A stretch of DNA of 64,000 bases from Fimenecus sp045613065 (lineage in GTDB: Bacteria; Bacillota; Clostridia; Oscillospirales; Acutalibacteraceae): NCBI GenBank assembly GCA_045613065.1, contig JAZLAH010000005.1:1-64000 (forward strand), given 5' to 3'. Positions 1 through 7,572 of the stretch are shown piece by piece. The translations under genes were made by a program, and so were the position numbers. The notes below the pieces were generated by a model, which did no database searches, was not told where the DNA came from, and saw only the letters and a program-made list of their open reading frames with translations. The first letter of the stretch is position 1; each line of letters begins with the position of its first letter.

Positions 1-55
1 GAGCAGAGGACTGAAAATCCTCGTGTCATTGGTTCGATTCCGATCGGAGGCACCA
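1..55 (+). tRNA. tRNA-Phe (GAA), 5' end cut by window edge
   Basis: The window opens inside a tRNA. The anticodon arm has a GAGGA/TCCTC stem and a 7-nt loop carrying GAA. A TTCGATT T-loop sits between ATTGG and CCGAT, followed by the acceptor strand CGGAGGC, discriminator A and an encoded CCA. It heads a Phe-Gly-Cys cluster. Confidence 0.95.
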
Positions 56-59
56 TTAT

Positions 60-135
60 GCGGATGTAGCTCATCTGGTAGAGCGCCACCTTGCCAAGGT
101 GGAGGTAGCGAGTTCGAGCCTCGTCATCCGCTCCA
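60..135 (+). tRNA. tRNA-Gly (GCC)
   Basis: The complete cloverleaf starts GCGGATG and ends CATCCGC-T-CCA. The anticodon stem CCACC/GGTGG holds the loop TTGCCAA, anticodon GCC. It lies 4 nt behind tRNA-Phe, so the two are co-transcribed. Confidence 0.97.
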
Positions 136-142
136 TAAAAAC

Positions 143-183
143 AGGACACAGAATTCTCCCAGTTTCTTGTGTCCTATTTTTTT
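143..183 (+). terminator. Intrinsic terminator between tRNA-Gly and tRNA-Cys
   Basis: AGGACACA (143-150) pairs with TGTGTCCT (168-175), with a short inner GAA/TTC extension, and is followed by a run of seven T. It should end the Phe-Gly transcript. The tRNA-Cys gene behind it needs read-through or its own promoter, and no clear promoter is visible. Confidence 0.75.
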
Positions 184-198
184 CAAAAAACTTAATAT

Positions 199-273
199 GG
201 CGACATAGCCAAGTGGTAAGGCACGAGTCTGCAAAACTCTGATTCATCGGTTCAAATCCGATTGTCGCCTCCA
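199..273 (+). tRNA. tRNA-Cys (GCA)
   Basis: The complete tRNA starts GGCGACA and ends TGTCGCC-T-CCA. The anticodon stem GAGT/ACTC has the loop CTGCAAA, anticodon GCA. CCA is encoded. Confidence 0.97.
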
Positions 274-278
274 AAAGA

Positions 279-309
279 AAATCCGTTCACGTAAGTGAGC
301 GGATTTTTA
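279..309 (+). terminator. Terminator after tRNA-Cys
   Basis: AAATCCGTTCAC and GTGAGCGGATTT form a 12-bp stem (one G-U) around a GTAA loop, followed by a T run. Confidence 0.85.
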
Positions 310-479
310 TTTCTATTATTCATTTCATATAGAACGGATTTTGGAGTGAATAGTGAAAAATGAAACCGCTTCGATGGTTAATAATGAATAATTATGGGTG
401 GGACACCTGCACCCGATTGTAATTTCATATTGAGCGTTATATAATTATCACTATAGATACGAAAAATAGATTTAAAATA
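310..479. other. AT-rich intergenic stretch with no gene seen
   Basis: No ORF with a ribosome binding site is seen here. The phrase GAGTGAATAGT recurs near 1245 in another intergenic stretch, which may be the remains of a dispersed intergenic repeat. The evidence is too short to name one. Confidence 0.4.
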
Positions 480-509
480 TTGACTTTTATGTTGTTGAGA
501 TGATACAAT
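480..509 (+). promoter_or_regulatory. Sigma-A promoter for the small exported protein
   Basis: TTGACT at 480-485, an 18-nt spacer and TACAAT at 504-509, with a TG at 501-502 (extended -10). It lies about 30 nt upstream of the start codon of the next gene. Confidence 0.6.
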
Positions 510-537
510 TTTTAGAAGTTAAATGGGGTGTTTAAAG

Positions 538-1068
538 ATGAAGAAAAAAGTTTTGGTTATCATATTCATTTTTTGTATTGTATTTTCAATCGGTTCAACA
601 ATTTATGATAAAATAGCAGATACTGAATTAACGTTCGAAGAAAAAGTTTTAGAGGTAATGAATGACGATGAAATGTCCGGAACAGAATATGTTGATAATA
701 TTATTTATTTAACGGAAGTTGAGGGTGGTTATTTTTGTGTTGCCACTGCATCCTCAGATGAAACTGTTCACTTTGGTTACCTCAGACATGAAAATGAAAA
801 ATTGGAGCTTGCAGGTAAAAGCTGTTCGAGTGTAGCAATGATAGTGAATAATGATGACCCAACGATTTTTTTAAGAACAAGCATATTAAATTTCAGTGAA
901 AAAGATTATTATTACGGATGCTATCAACATAAGGGTGATATAAATTTAACAGTAGATGGAGTTAATTTAGAGATTCATAATTTTGAGTTGAACTATAATG
1001 ACAAAGAATATAATATGGATTTTTGGCTTGTTTGCTCTGAAGGTGAACCGCTTATTACTTTGGAGTAA
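538..1068 (+). CDS. Hypothetical protein with N-terminal signal/anchor
   Basis: The 176-aa protein starts MKKKVLVII and has one hydrophobic segment at about residues 5-22. The remaining acidic part has no recognised domain. An in-frame ATG lies five codons upstream (523), but the start at 538 is preferred because GGGGTG sits just before it and because it gives a normal positively charged signal N-terminus. The gene stands alone between its own promoter and a strong terminator. The mature part is probably exported or membrane-tethered. No function can be inferred. Confidence 0.75.
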   Translation: MKKKVLVIIFIFCIVFSIGSTIYDKIADTELTFEEKVLEVMNDDEMSGTEYVDNIIYLTEVEGGYFCVATASSDETVHFGYLRHENEKLELAGKSCSSVAMIVNNDDPTIFLRTSILNFSEKDYYYGCYQHKGDINLTVDGVNLEIHNFELNYNDKEYNMDFWLVCSEGEPLITLE

Positions 1069-1144
1069 TAACAAACAATTTCCAATTTATCTAACTGATT
1101 TGTATCAACAAACCATGGTCCAGAATTGGGAAGTAAGGTCAAAA

Positions 1145-1178
1145 AAATCCCGAATGCGAAAGCGTTCGGGATTTTACT
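1145..1178 (+). terminator. Terminator downstream of the 176-aa protein
   Basis: A 13-bp stem (AAATCCCGAATGC / GCGTTCGGGATTT) with a GAAA loop and a T-rich tail. Confidence 0.85.
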
Positions 1179-1287
1179 TTTTCACTATTAAATAATTACA
1201 GTTCACTAAAAAATTGCGAACGGAACTTCAGTTAAGAAGTAAGAGTGAATAGTAAAGAAGTATTTTTAATAATTTTGTCTTAATTTC

Positions 1288-2121
1288 CTAAAACTTCCTT
1301 ACAACGCTACATCTTTTACAGAGTTCTTCACAGGCATTTCTGTTTGAGAAGCCGTTATAAATATTTTGTGCTCTTTCAGAGTTTATAATCTCTTCTAAAT
1401 CTTTTTCAAAGATGTTGCCAAGATTTATTGTACCATTGTTATCAAGGCAACAAGGGACAACTGTGCCATCGGCTAAAATGCCCATCTGGTCACGAAGTCC
1501 ATAGCAGAAAATCTTTTCATTGGTGTCGTCGCTTTCAAGCGATGGCCAATCAAACTTATCGCCATATTGAATAAAAACTTTTTTGCCAATTCGTACGCCA
1601 AGTCGGTCTTCAACCCAAGGTTTCGGGAAATAACTTTCAATTGTATTTAAAATTTTATCATTTAAACTATCTTTTCCACCGTTGTTCCAAAGACGAAGAG
1701 CAACGATTTTTTTATTTTCAGCTAATTTCGCATAAGAACAACAATCTTCTAAATATTTTTCAAAAGGAATGTTATTGTCGTTCGCCTCAAATGAGTGCAG
1801 AGAAATAACAGTTTTATAATGTGATTTTGATTTTAAAAGAATATCCTGCTTTTTGCTTAAAAGAGTGCCATTTGTTATGATAATAACCAAAAATTTCATT
1901 TCTTCGGCGAGGGCTAAAAATGATTCAAGCTCAGGGTGACAAAGTGGCTCACCGAGAAGATGAAAATATATAAAATCGGGATATGGCTTTATTTTATTAA
2001 GCACGATTTGGAACTCTTGGAAAGTCATTCTTCTTGGCTCTCTTGTAGTCCCAGGACAAAAATAACAATTTAAGTTACATATATTTGAGATTTCAACATG
2101 TATTTTTTCAAATCTTTTCAT
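1288..2121 (-). CDS. Radical SAM / SPASM domain protein
   Basis: A 277-aa protein with the radical SAM CX3CX2C motif (CNLNCYFC, about residues 15-22), which binds the SAM-cleaving [4Fe-4S] cluster. HLLGEPLCHPEL is the usual GEP motif. The C-terminal half has a SPASM-like Cys set (FCYG, VVPCCLDNNG, CEELCKRCS) around a 'GNIFEKDLEEI' segment, expected to hold one or two auxiliary clusters. Family members modify peptides or mature enzymes. No precursor peptide lies beside it, so the substrate is unknown. The start has a strong AGGAGGT site. It is monocistronic and divergent from the next gene. Confidence 0.85.
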   Translation of the reverse strand: MKRFEKIHVEISNICNLNCYFCPGTTREPRRMTFQEFQIVLNKIKPYPDFIYFHLLGEPLCHPELESFLALAEEMKFLVIIITNGTLLSKKQDILLKSKSHYKTVISLHSFEANDNNIPFEKYLEDCCSYAKLAENKKIVALRLWNNGGKDSLNDKILNTIESYFPKPWVEDRLGVRIGKKVFIQYGDKFDWPSLESDDTNEKIFCYGLRDQMGILADGTVVPCCLDNNGTINLGNIFEKDLEEIINSERAQNIYNGFSNRNACEELCKRCSVVRKF

Positions 2122-2143
2122 TTTATTACCTCCTAATGACGTA

Positions 2144-2172
2144 ATTGTAACACAACACGTGAAAATAGTAAA
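2144..2172 (-). promoter_or_regulatory. Promoter of the radical SAM gene
   Basis: Read on the minus strand: TTTACT, 17-nt spacer, TACAAT with a TG one base upstream (extended -10). It lies 23 nt upstream of the start codon. Confidence 0.55.
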
Positions 2173-2236
2173 TAAAAACTTTCTTTATTATTGAAACAAA
2201 GTTATAGATGTGATAAAATTTTTTTGGTGATAAATT

Positions 2237-2623
2237 ATGAAACTTATTGTTTGTCTTGACGATAAAAACGGTATGATGTTTAATAAACGTCGTCAGAGTC
2301 GTGATAAAATCTTGATTGAAAATATGTTGGAATTTTGTGAAGGTGAAAAACTTTACGCAAATGAGTATTCATCTAAACTTTTTCCTGACGGTTCAGTTGA
2401 AACAATGAAGAATCCTGCAGAAATAGAAGCTGGATATTGCTTTGCAGAGGATTTTATCGTTAATGAAGATAATGTTGAAGAAATAATTGTATATAAATGG
2501 AATAGAATTTATCCTGCTGATACATATTTTAATATTAACTTTGAAAATTGGAAGTTAACAGAAACTATTGACTTCGAAGGCTCTTCCCATGAGAAAATAA
2601 CAAGAGAAAGATATGTGAGGTAA
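2237..2623 (+). CDS. Unknown 128-aa protein in operon with a nuclease
   Basis: A soluble 128-aa protein starting MKLIVCLDD. Recognisable features are an 'NGMMFNKRRQSRD' motif near residue 11, a 'VYKWNR.YPAD' segment near residue 92 and a 'GSSHEKITRERY' tail. It has no signal peptide. From memory, short proteins of this type are sometimes labelled ribonuclease Z, but the HxHxDH metallo-beta-lactamase motif is absent, so that name is not supported here. The stop codon is 3 nt before the start of the lipoprotein nuclease, so the two are probably translationally coupled. Function unknown. Confidence 0.8.
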   Translation: MKLIVCLDDKNGMMFNKRRQSRDKILIENMLEFCEGEKLYANEYSSKLFPDGSVETMKNPAEIEAGYCFAEDFIVNEDNVEEIIVYKWNRIYPADTYFNINFENWKLTETIDFEGSSHEKITRERYVR

Positions 2624-2626
2624 AGT

Positions 2627-3559
2627 ATGAATAAAAAAGTTGTATGTATAATAAGTATAGTTCTTGTATTGTTGCTCACACTTAACGGTTGTGGCGGTTC
2701 ACTTTTAAATGGTGATATTCTTCCTGAAATTGATGATGTAATTACTGATTCAACTACCATTAAAGCTGTATCACTTGATGATATTCCTGAGTTTTCTGGT
2801 AGTCCTTATGTGGCAATTAACGATAATCAACCATCATTTACAGAAAATGATTACACAACAGAGGCTTTTGAGGAATATGCAGAGCTTGATTATCTTGGTC
2901 GTTGTGGTGTCACATTTGCCTGTGTTGGTGTTGAAATTATGCCAACTGAAAAAAGAGGAGATATCGGTATGGTGAAGCCCACAGGTTGGGTAACATCAAA
3001 ATATGATTTCGTTGATGGTAGATACCTTTACAATCGTTGTCACCTTATTGGATATCAGCTTACAGGTGAAAATGCAAACAGAGAGAATCTGATTACAGGT
3101 ACACGCTATATGAACACAGAAGGTATGTTGCCTTTTGAAAATATGATTGCAGACTATGTAAAGGAAACAGAAAACCATGTTCTCTATCGTGTAACACCTA
3201 TATTTGAGGGTGAAAATCTTGTTGCAAATGGTGTTCAGATGGAAGCTTGGTCTGTTGAAGATGATGGTGACGGAATCTGCTTCAATGTATATTGTTATAA
3301 TGTTCAGCCTGGTGTAGTGATTGACTACGCAACAGGTAAGAATTGGCTTGATGAAGAAGCAACAACAGAAGAAAACAATGTTAAATTTGATAAAAAAGCT
3401 GAATATGTGCTGAATACATCATCAAAGAAGATTCATTCACCTGAATGTTCAGGTGCAAAAAATATGAGTGAAAAGAACAAACAGACAGTAAAAGGTGACA
3501 AACTTCAATCATATATAAATAACGGATATGTGCTTTGCGGAAGTTGTTTAGATAAGTAA
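2627..3559 (+). CDS. EndA/NucA-like DNA/RNA non-specific endonuclease lipoprotein
   Basis: A 310-aa protein with an N-terminal lipobox (LNGCGG, Cys about 22), so probably anchored outside the membrane. The central domain matches the DNA-entry nuclease EndA: 'RYLYNRCHLIGYQLTG', an Asn-rich 'ENANRENLITGTRYMN' segment (metal-binding helix) and 'VQPGVVIDYATG'. In EndA-type enzymes the motif is DRGH; here it is NRCH, so the presumed general-base His is kept but Asp and Gly are changed. The last about 55 residues form a small Cys/His module (HSPECSG ... LCGSC) of the kind appended to exported competence-type proteins. It may act in nucleotide scavenging or DNA uptake. Confidence 0.82.
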   Translation: MNKKVVCIISIVLVLLLTLNGCGGSLLNGDILPEIDDVITDSTTIKAVSLDDIPEFSGSPYVAINDNQPSFTENDYTTEAFEEYAELDYLGRCGVTFACVGVEIMPTEKRGDIGMVKPTGWVTSKYDFVDGRYLYNRCHLIGYQLTGENANRENLITGTRYMNTEGMLPFENMIADYVKETENHVLYRVTPIFEGENLVANGVQMEAWSVEDDGDGICFNVYCYNVQPGVVIDYATGKNWLDEEATTEENNVKFDKKAEYVLNTSSKKIHSPECSGAKNMSEKNKQTVKGDKLQSYINNGYVLCGSCLDK

Positions 3560-3566
3560 AAAAATA

Positions 3567-3600
3567 GGAGCATCTACCAAATGGTAAATGCTCCTTTAAT
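3567..3600 (+). terminator. Terminator between convergent nuclease and hydrolase genes
   Basis: GGAGCAT(c)TACCA pairs with TGGTA(a)ATGCTCC around a 2-nt loop, then TTTAATTA. The symmetric A-rich/T-rich flanks could serve both strands. Confidence 0.75.
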
Positions 3601-3609
3601 TATGTCTGG

Positions 3610-4536
3610 TTACACATTTTTATTAAGAAAAATATTTGTTACAAATGAGATTTCCTTTGCTCTGTTTTCAATGCACTGATGTCCGCCACCGATTACATTA
3701 TATGTTGTAGCATCTGGGAAAGCAGAATTAATCTGGTCTTTCATCTGTGCATTGAGAATTAAATCTCCTGTTGCCTGAATTAAAAGAACAGGACACTTGA
3801 TTTTATCTGCGTTTTCCAAATCAGTTGGTCTTACATTGTACATCATTTCGCACATTCCTGCACCGAAACCGTCATACTGAACTGCATCTGTAACTCCGTT
3901 TACGTCGTAATCCTTTGAGAATCCGCAGTCAAGAGTTGCCATAAAAATAACCATTTTTACAAGTGGGTCAATTTCTGTGCCATACTTGAAGAAAGCGTTC
4001 ATAGTGCCCTTCATAAGGTCAGACTGAACAAGGTCTTTCATTTCTTCAGGAAACTCACTCTGTGGAGCAGGACAATAAAGAAGAAGTGATTTAACAGGAT
4101 TCTCGATTGCAATATTTATTGCAACGCCACCACCCATTGAATGACCTGCAATAATCCACTCATTCATCGGAGCAATACTCTTCATAAGCTCTGCAATAAG
4201 GATTTCACGGTCAACTATCTTCATATCAGCAGTTTCTCTTGTGCTGTAACCGAAGTTAGGGAGGTCAGCAAGGACACATTCGTAACCTTTTTTTGCCATT
4301 TCTGTTGCCATATTACGCCAAGCATAAGTTGAACACATAAATCCGTGAAGCATCATAATTCTGCCTTTTTGTTCACCTTTTGCAGGGATAACTCTGTAAT
4401 GAATGTCGTAATCACCATATGTGAAATACTGACTTTCATCATATGGCTTATAATTTGTGTCAGCACCGAGTGCTGTAATTGAAAATGCTGTGAATAAAAT
4501 TACACAAGCACATAAAATACTGATAATCTTTTTCAT
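3610..4536 (-). CDS. Exported alpha/beta hydrolase
   Basis: A 308-aa protein. The start at 4536 (MKKIISILCACVILF) has AGGAG 8 nt upstream and gives a clean signal peptide ending near ALGA. A longer frame upstream overlaps the neighbouring transporter. The alpha/beta hydrolase fold is shown by an MLHGF oxyanion segment, the nucleophile elbow GHSMGG and a C-terminal GGGHQC catalytic His; 'LLIQATGD' supplies the acid. The substrate cannot be told from sequence; esterase, lipase or acyl hydrolase are all possible. It follows the GPH symporter by 19 nt and is probably co-transcribed, which suggests processing of a substituted sugar at the cell surface. Confidence 0.85.
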   Translation of the reverse strand: MKKIISILCACVILFTAFSITALGADTNYKPYDESQYFTYGDYDIHYRVIPAKGEQKGRIMMLHGFMCSTYAWRNMATEMAKKGYECVLADLPNFGYSTRETADMKIVDREILIAELMKSIAPMNEWIIAGHSMGGGVAINIAIENPVKSLLLYCPAPQSEFPEEMKDLVQSDLMKGTMNAFFKYGTEIDPLVKMVIFMATLDCGFSKDYDVNGVTDAVQYDGFGAGMCEMMYNVRPTDLENADKIKCPVLLIQATGDLILNAQMKDQINSAFPDATTYNVIGGGHQCIENRAKEISFVTNIFLNKNV

Positions 4537-4555
4537 AATTAATCTCCTGATATTA

Positions 4556-5989
4556 TTATTCTGAAACGGCTGCTCTGCGTTCTGCCAATTCCTTTTCAAC
4601 CTGTGCTTTCTGTTCAGGTGTGTATTTGATGAATAAAAGTGGAATTATGTAAAGGAGTGCAGCAATTGCAGGAGTAAGCATTACAAGAGGCCAAATCCAT
4701 GTTTCAAAGGCAACACTTTGTGTGCCGAGATAAACTGCGTCAGGAGTATCTTCAACTGCGATATAACCGAGAGCGCTGAGTGCAAATGTTCCGAGAGCAC
4801 CTGTAATACCACTTGAAATCTTTGTAAAGAAAGTCTGCATCGCAAATGTAACGCCTTCTGTACGTTTACCTGTTTTCCATTCCATATAGTCAACACTATC
4901 GCAGAAGAGAGATGTCTGTGCAATACTTGCAGCACCTGCAGGGAATGAACAAAGAGCAAGAATGATTATTGTGAAAATGATGTTTTTGCCCTGGAATCCG
5001 ATAGCCCATGCAACAACTCTGCCAATCAATGTGCAAAGCTGAATGAAGATAAGAAGGTTTCTGTAACCCTTGAACTTTTCTTTAAGTTTATCAGCCACAA
5101 GCATACCGAGGAAAGCTGGAGCAGAAGTTAAAGCACCAAAAACAGTTGTAAGTGTCAGTGGACCAAGGACAAAGCTTCCGATTGAAATTTCAGGAAGTTT
5201 GTATTTGAAAAAGTATGTCATAAGGTTATTGCCGAATGCAAATGCACCGAAGAGGTTTGAAAGGGTAACAAGCATAAGCATCTTATTCTGGAAAAGAAGC
5301 TTGAAGCACTCGAGAATGGATGTCTGCTGTTTTTCAGGTTCAACAAGACGAACTCTTTCCTGTGCACTGTAACATTTTGCACTGATTAATGCACCACCAA
5401 GACCGAAGATAGCTGCAAATAATACTGTCATAAGTGCTAATGAGTTGCCAGACTGTTTTGCAACGATTTCCATAACCATAGGAATAACGCCACTGGCAAT
5501 ACCGAAGAAAATTGAACCAACTGTTCGTGCTAACTGAACAAATTTGTCACGTTCATTTGAATCAGGAGTAACGACTGCAGTTGTACCCCAGATTGCAACG
5601 TCTTGCAATGTGTATGTAATGTCCCAACAAAGATACATAAGTACGAAATAACCAACACGAAGCCAAAGAAGATTCTCAGCAGTTGAGAAGACAACAAAGA
5701 TAAGTACAGTAAAAATACCTACAGGGACAGGTGTGTATTTAAGTAATGGACGAAGCTTTTCGCCATTTTTAAAACGATGACGGTCAACGATTGAACCGAT
5801 AATAGGGTCGTTAACACCATCCCATACCTTCATAAGAATAAGAAGAACAGCAACAATACTTGCAGGAAATTGTGCTATGTCTGTTAAAAAGTACTGAAAG
5901 AAAGATGCACCAATAAAGCAGTAAACAATATTCTGTCCTGCAAGACCTGTCATAAAGTTGAACCTTTCTTTTTTGCCGATGTAATTCAT
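4556..5989 (-). CDS. GPH-family sugar:cation symporter (MFS)
   Basis: A 477-aa protein with about 12 membrane segments. Glycoside-pentoside-hexuronide signatures are 'WDGVNDPIIGSIVDR' in the first cytoplasmic loop, 'PLLKYTPVPVG' after it, and 'DYMEWKTGKRTEG' in the second half. This family (MelB, XylP, GusB) imports glycosides with Na+ or H+. The start at 5989 (MNYIGKKERF) is chosen because AAGGAG lies 9 nt before it; the frame opens seven codons earlier without a site. It is the first gene of an operon with the exported hydrolase. The exact substrate is unknown. Confidence 0.88.
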   Translation of the reverse strand: MNYIGKKERFNFMTGLAGQNIVYCFIGASFFQYFLTDIAQFPASIVAVLLILMKVWDGVNDPIIGSIVDRHRFKNGEKLRPLLKYTPVPVGIFTVLIFVVFSTAENLLWLRVGYFVLMYLCWDITYTLQDVAIWGTTAVVTPDSNERDKFVQLARTVGSIFFGIASGVIPMVMEIVAKQSGNSLALMTVLFAAIFGLGGALISAKCYSAQERVRLVEPEKQQTSILECFKLLFQNKMLMLVTLSNLFGAFAFGNNLMTYFFKYKLPEISIGSFVLGPLTLTTVFGALTSAPAFLGMLVADKLKEKFKGYRNLLIFIQLCTLIGRVVAWAIGFQGKNIIFTIIILALCSFPAGAASIAQTSLFCDSVDYMEWKTGKRTEGVTFAMQTFFTKISSGITGALGTFALSALGYIAVEDTPDAVYLGTQSVAFETWIWPLVMLTPAIAALLYIIPLLFIKYTPEQKAQVEKELAERRAAVSE

Positions 5990-6020
5990 ATTTTCCCACT
6001 CCTTTTGCAATTATGTATAT

Positions 6021-6050
6021 ATAATACTATATCTGTGGTATAAAAATCAA
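6021..6050 (-). promoter_or_regulatory. Promoter of the GPH symporter/hydrolase operon
   Basis: Minus strand: TTGATT, 18-nt spacer, TATTAT. The sequence around the -35 (TTTAGTTGATTTTT on the minus strand) is identical over 14 nt to that of the alpha-mannosidase promoter at 42261-42289. Confidence 0.55.
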
Positions 6051-6155
6051 CTAAAAGAAATCTTTTGTTTTTCGTGCAAATTAAACAGAATGTATCGTAA
6101 TTTTTACGAAGTTATTACAATATTGTTAATCTTTCGAGAGCTAAAGGATTTTTTG

Positions 6156-6184
6156 TTGACATTCGTTGGAAACTTCTATATAAT
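6156..6184 (+). promoter_or_regulatory. Strong sigma-A promoter for the CoA-transferase operon
   Basis: Consensus TTGACA (6156-6161), 17-nt spacer and consensus TATAAT (6179-6184), 75 nt upstream of the CoA-transferase start. Confidence 0.8.
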
Positions 6185-6259
6185 CTACGTGTGAAAGTGT
6201 GTGATTTAATTAACATACTGACAAACAAATGTATTATATAATAGTTTGAAAGGAGTCCT

Positions 6260-7558
6260 ATGAGCTGGAAAAAAGAGTATAACGAAAAAGTAGTCAGTGC
6301 TGAAGAAGCTATCAAAAGCATACACGACGGAGATAAAGTTGTTATGGCTTTCGGTTGTAGTGAACCGAGATGTATTGTTCGTGCTATGCGTGAAAATTAC
6401 AAAAATTACAACAATGTTGAAGTTATAAATATGCTCCTTTTGGGAGAAACACCTTGGGTTGACGAAGAAGTAAAAGGTCATTTCAGATATAATTCGCTTT
6501 TTGCTTCCGGAACAAACCGTAAGGCAATAGCAACGGGTGTTGCTGATTATACCTCATGTTATCTTTCTGAAATTCCTTCACTTTTAAGAGACTATCTTAA
6601 ACCACGTGTTACAGTTATGTCTGTTACATATCCTGACGAAGAGGGTTATGTATCATTAGGTGCAAACTGTGATTACATTGAAACAACACTTTCTCATTGT
6701 GAAGTTAAGATAGCACAGGTTAATAAATATGTACCTTATACATACGGTGCAGCAAGAAAACATATTTCAGAATTTGATTTCTTCGTAGAACACGATGAAC
6801 CTATTCCTGAAGTACCTGCACCACCACTTACAGATGTTGAAGTAAAAATCGGTAAACATTGTGCATCACTTATCAACGATGGTGACTGTATTCAGCTTGG
6901 TATCGGTGGTATTCCGAATGCTATCTGTGAGGAATTAAAGGATAAAAAAGATTTGGGACTTCACTCTGAAATGGTTGGTGATGGTGTTGTTGACCTTATC
7001 AAGAGTGGTGTTATAAACAACTCGAAGAAAAATATTGATAATGGCAAGACTATTCTTGGTTTTGCTTTTGGTACAAGAAAGCTTTTTGATTATCTCGATG
7101 GAAACCCTGATGTCCAGATGGTGCCAATGGATTATGTAAACAATCCTGTTGTTATTTCACAGAATGATAATGTGGTTTCTGTTAATTCCTGTTTACAGGT
7201 TGACCTTATGGGACAAGTTGTGTCTGATACAATCGGTCTTAACCAGTTTTCAGGTGTTGGTGGTCAGGTGGATTTTGTTCGTGGTGCTACCATGAGTAAG
7301 GGTGGCCGTTCAATTATTGCAATGCCATCAACTGCAAAAGGTGACACAATTTCAAAGATTGTACCTAAAATTACTGATTATTCAGCGGTTACAACAACAC
7401 GAAATGATGTTAACTACATTGTTACTGAATTTGGTGTTGCTCAGCTCAAAGGTAAGAGCATGAGAGAAAGAGCGAGAGCTCTTATTGCAATTGCACACCC
7501 TAATTTTAGGGATGAACTTTGTGAAGAATTTGAAAGAAGATTCAATGAGAAATATTAA
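6260..7558 (+). CDS. Acetyl-CoA hydrolase/transferase family CoA-transferase
   Basis: A 432-aa protein of the usual length for 4-hydroxybutyrate/butyryl-CoA:acetate CoA-transferases (family I). The N-terminal half has 'DGDKVVMAFG' and the C-terminal half has 'GIGGIPNAI' (CoA-binding Gly-rich loop), 'HSEMVGDG' with the expected catalytic Glu, and 'NQFSGVGGQVDFVRGA'. It should move CoA between short-chain acyl groups and acetate, a typical last step of fermentation. GAAAGGAG precedes the ATG. The E2-like acyltransferase follows after 14 nt. Exact acyl substrates (butyrate, propionate, hydroxybutyrate) cannot be decided by eye. Confidence 0.9.
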   Translation: MSWKKEYNEKVVSAEEAIKSIHDGDKVVMAFGCSEPRCIVRAMRENYKNYNNVEVINMLLLGETPWVDEEVKGHFRYNSLFASGTNRKAIATGVADYTSCYLSEIPSLLRDYLKPRVTVMSVTYPDEEGYVSLGANCDYIETTLSHCEVKIAQVNKYVPYTYGAARKHISEFDFFVEHDEPIPEVPAPPLTDVEVKIGKHCASLINDGDCIQLGIGGIPNAICEELKDKKDLGLHSEMVGDGVVDLIKSGVINNSKKNIDNGKTILGFAFGTRKLFDYLDGNPDVQMVPMDYVNNPVVISQNDNVVSVNSCLQVDLMGQVVSDTIGLNQFSGVGGQVDFVRGATMSKGGRSIIAMPSTAKGDTISKIVPKITDYSAVTTTRNDVNYIVTEFGVAQLKGKSMRERARALIAIAHPNFRDELCEEFERRFNEKY

Positions 7559-7572
7559 GGAGATGAATTTAA

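Noticed and set aside
2237..2623. Reading the 128-aa protein as ribonuclease Z
   Set aside because: The HxHxDH metallo-beta-lactamase motif and the family length (about 300 aa) are both missing.
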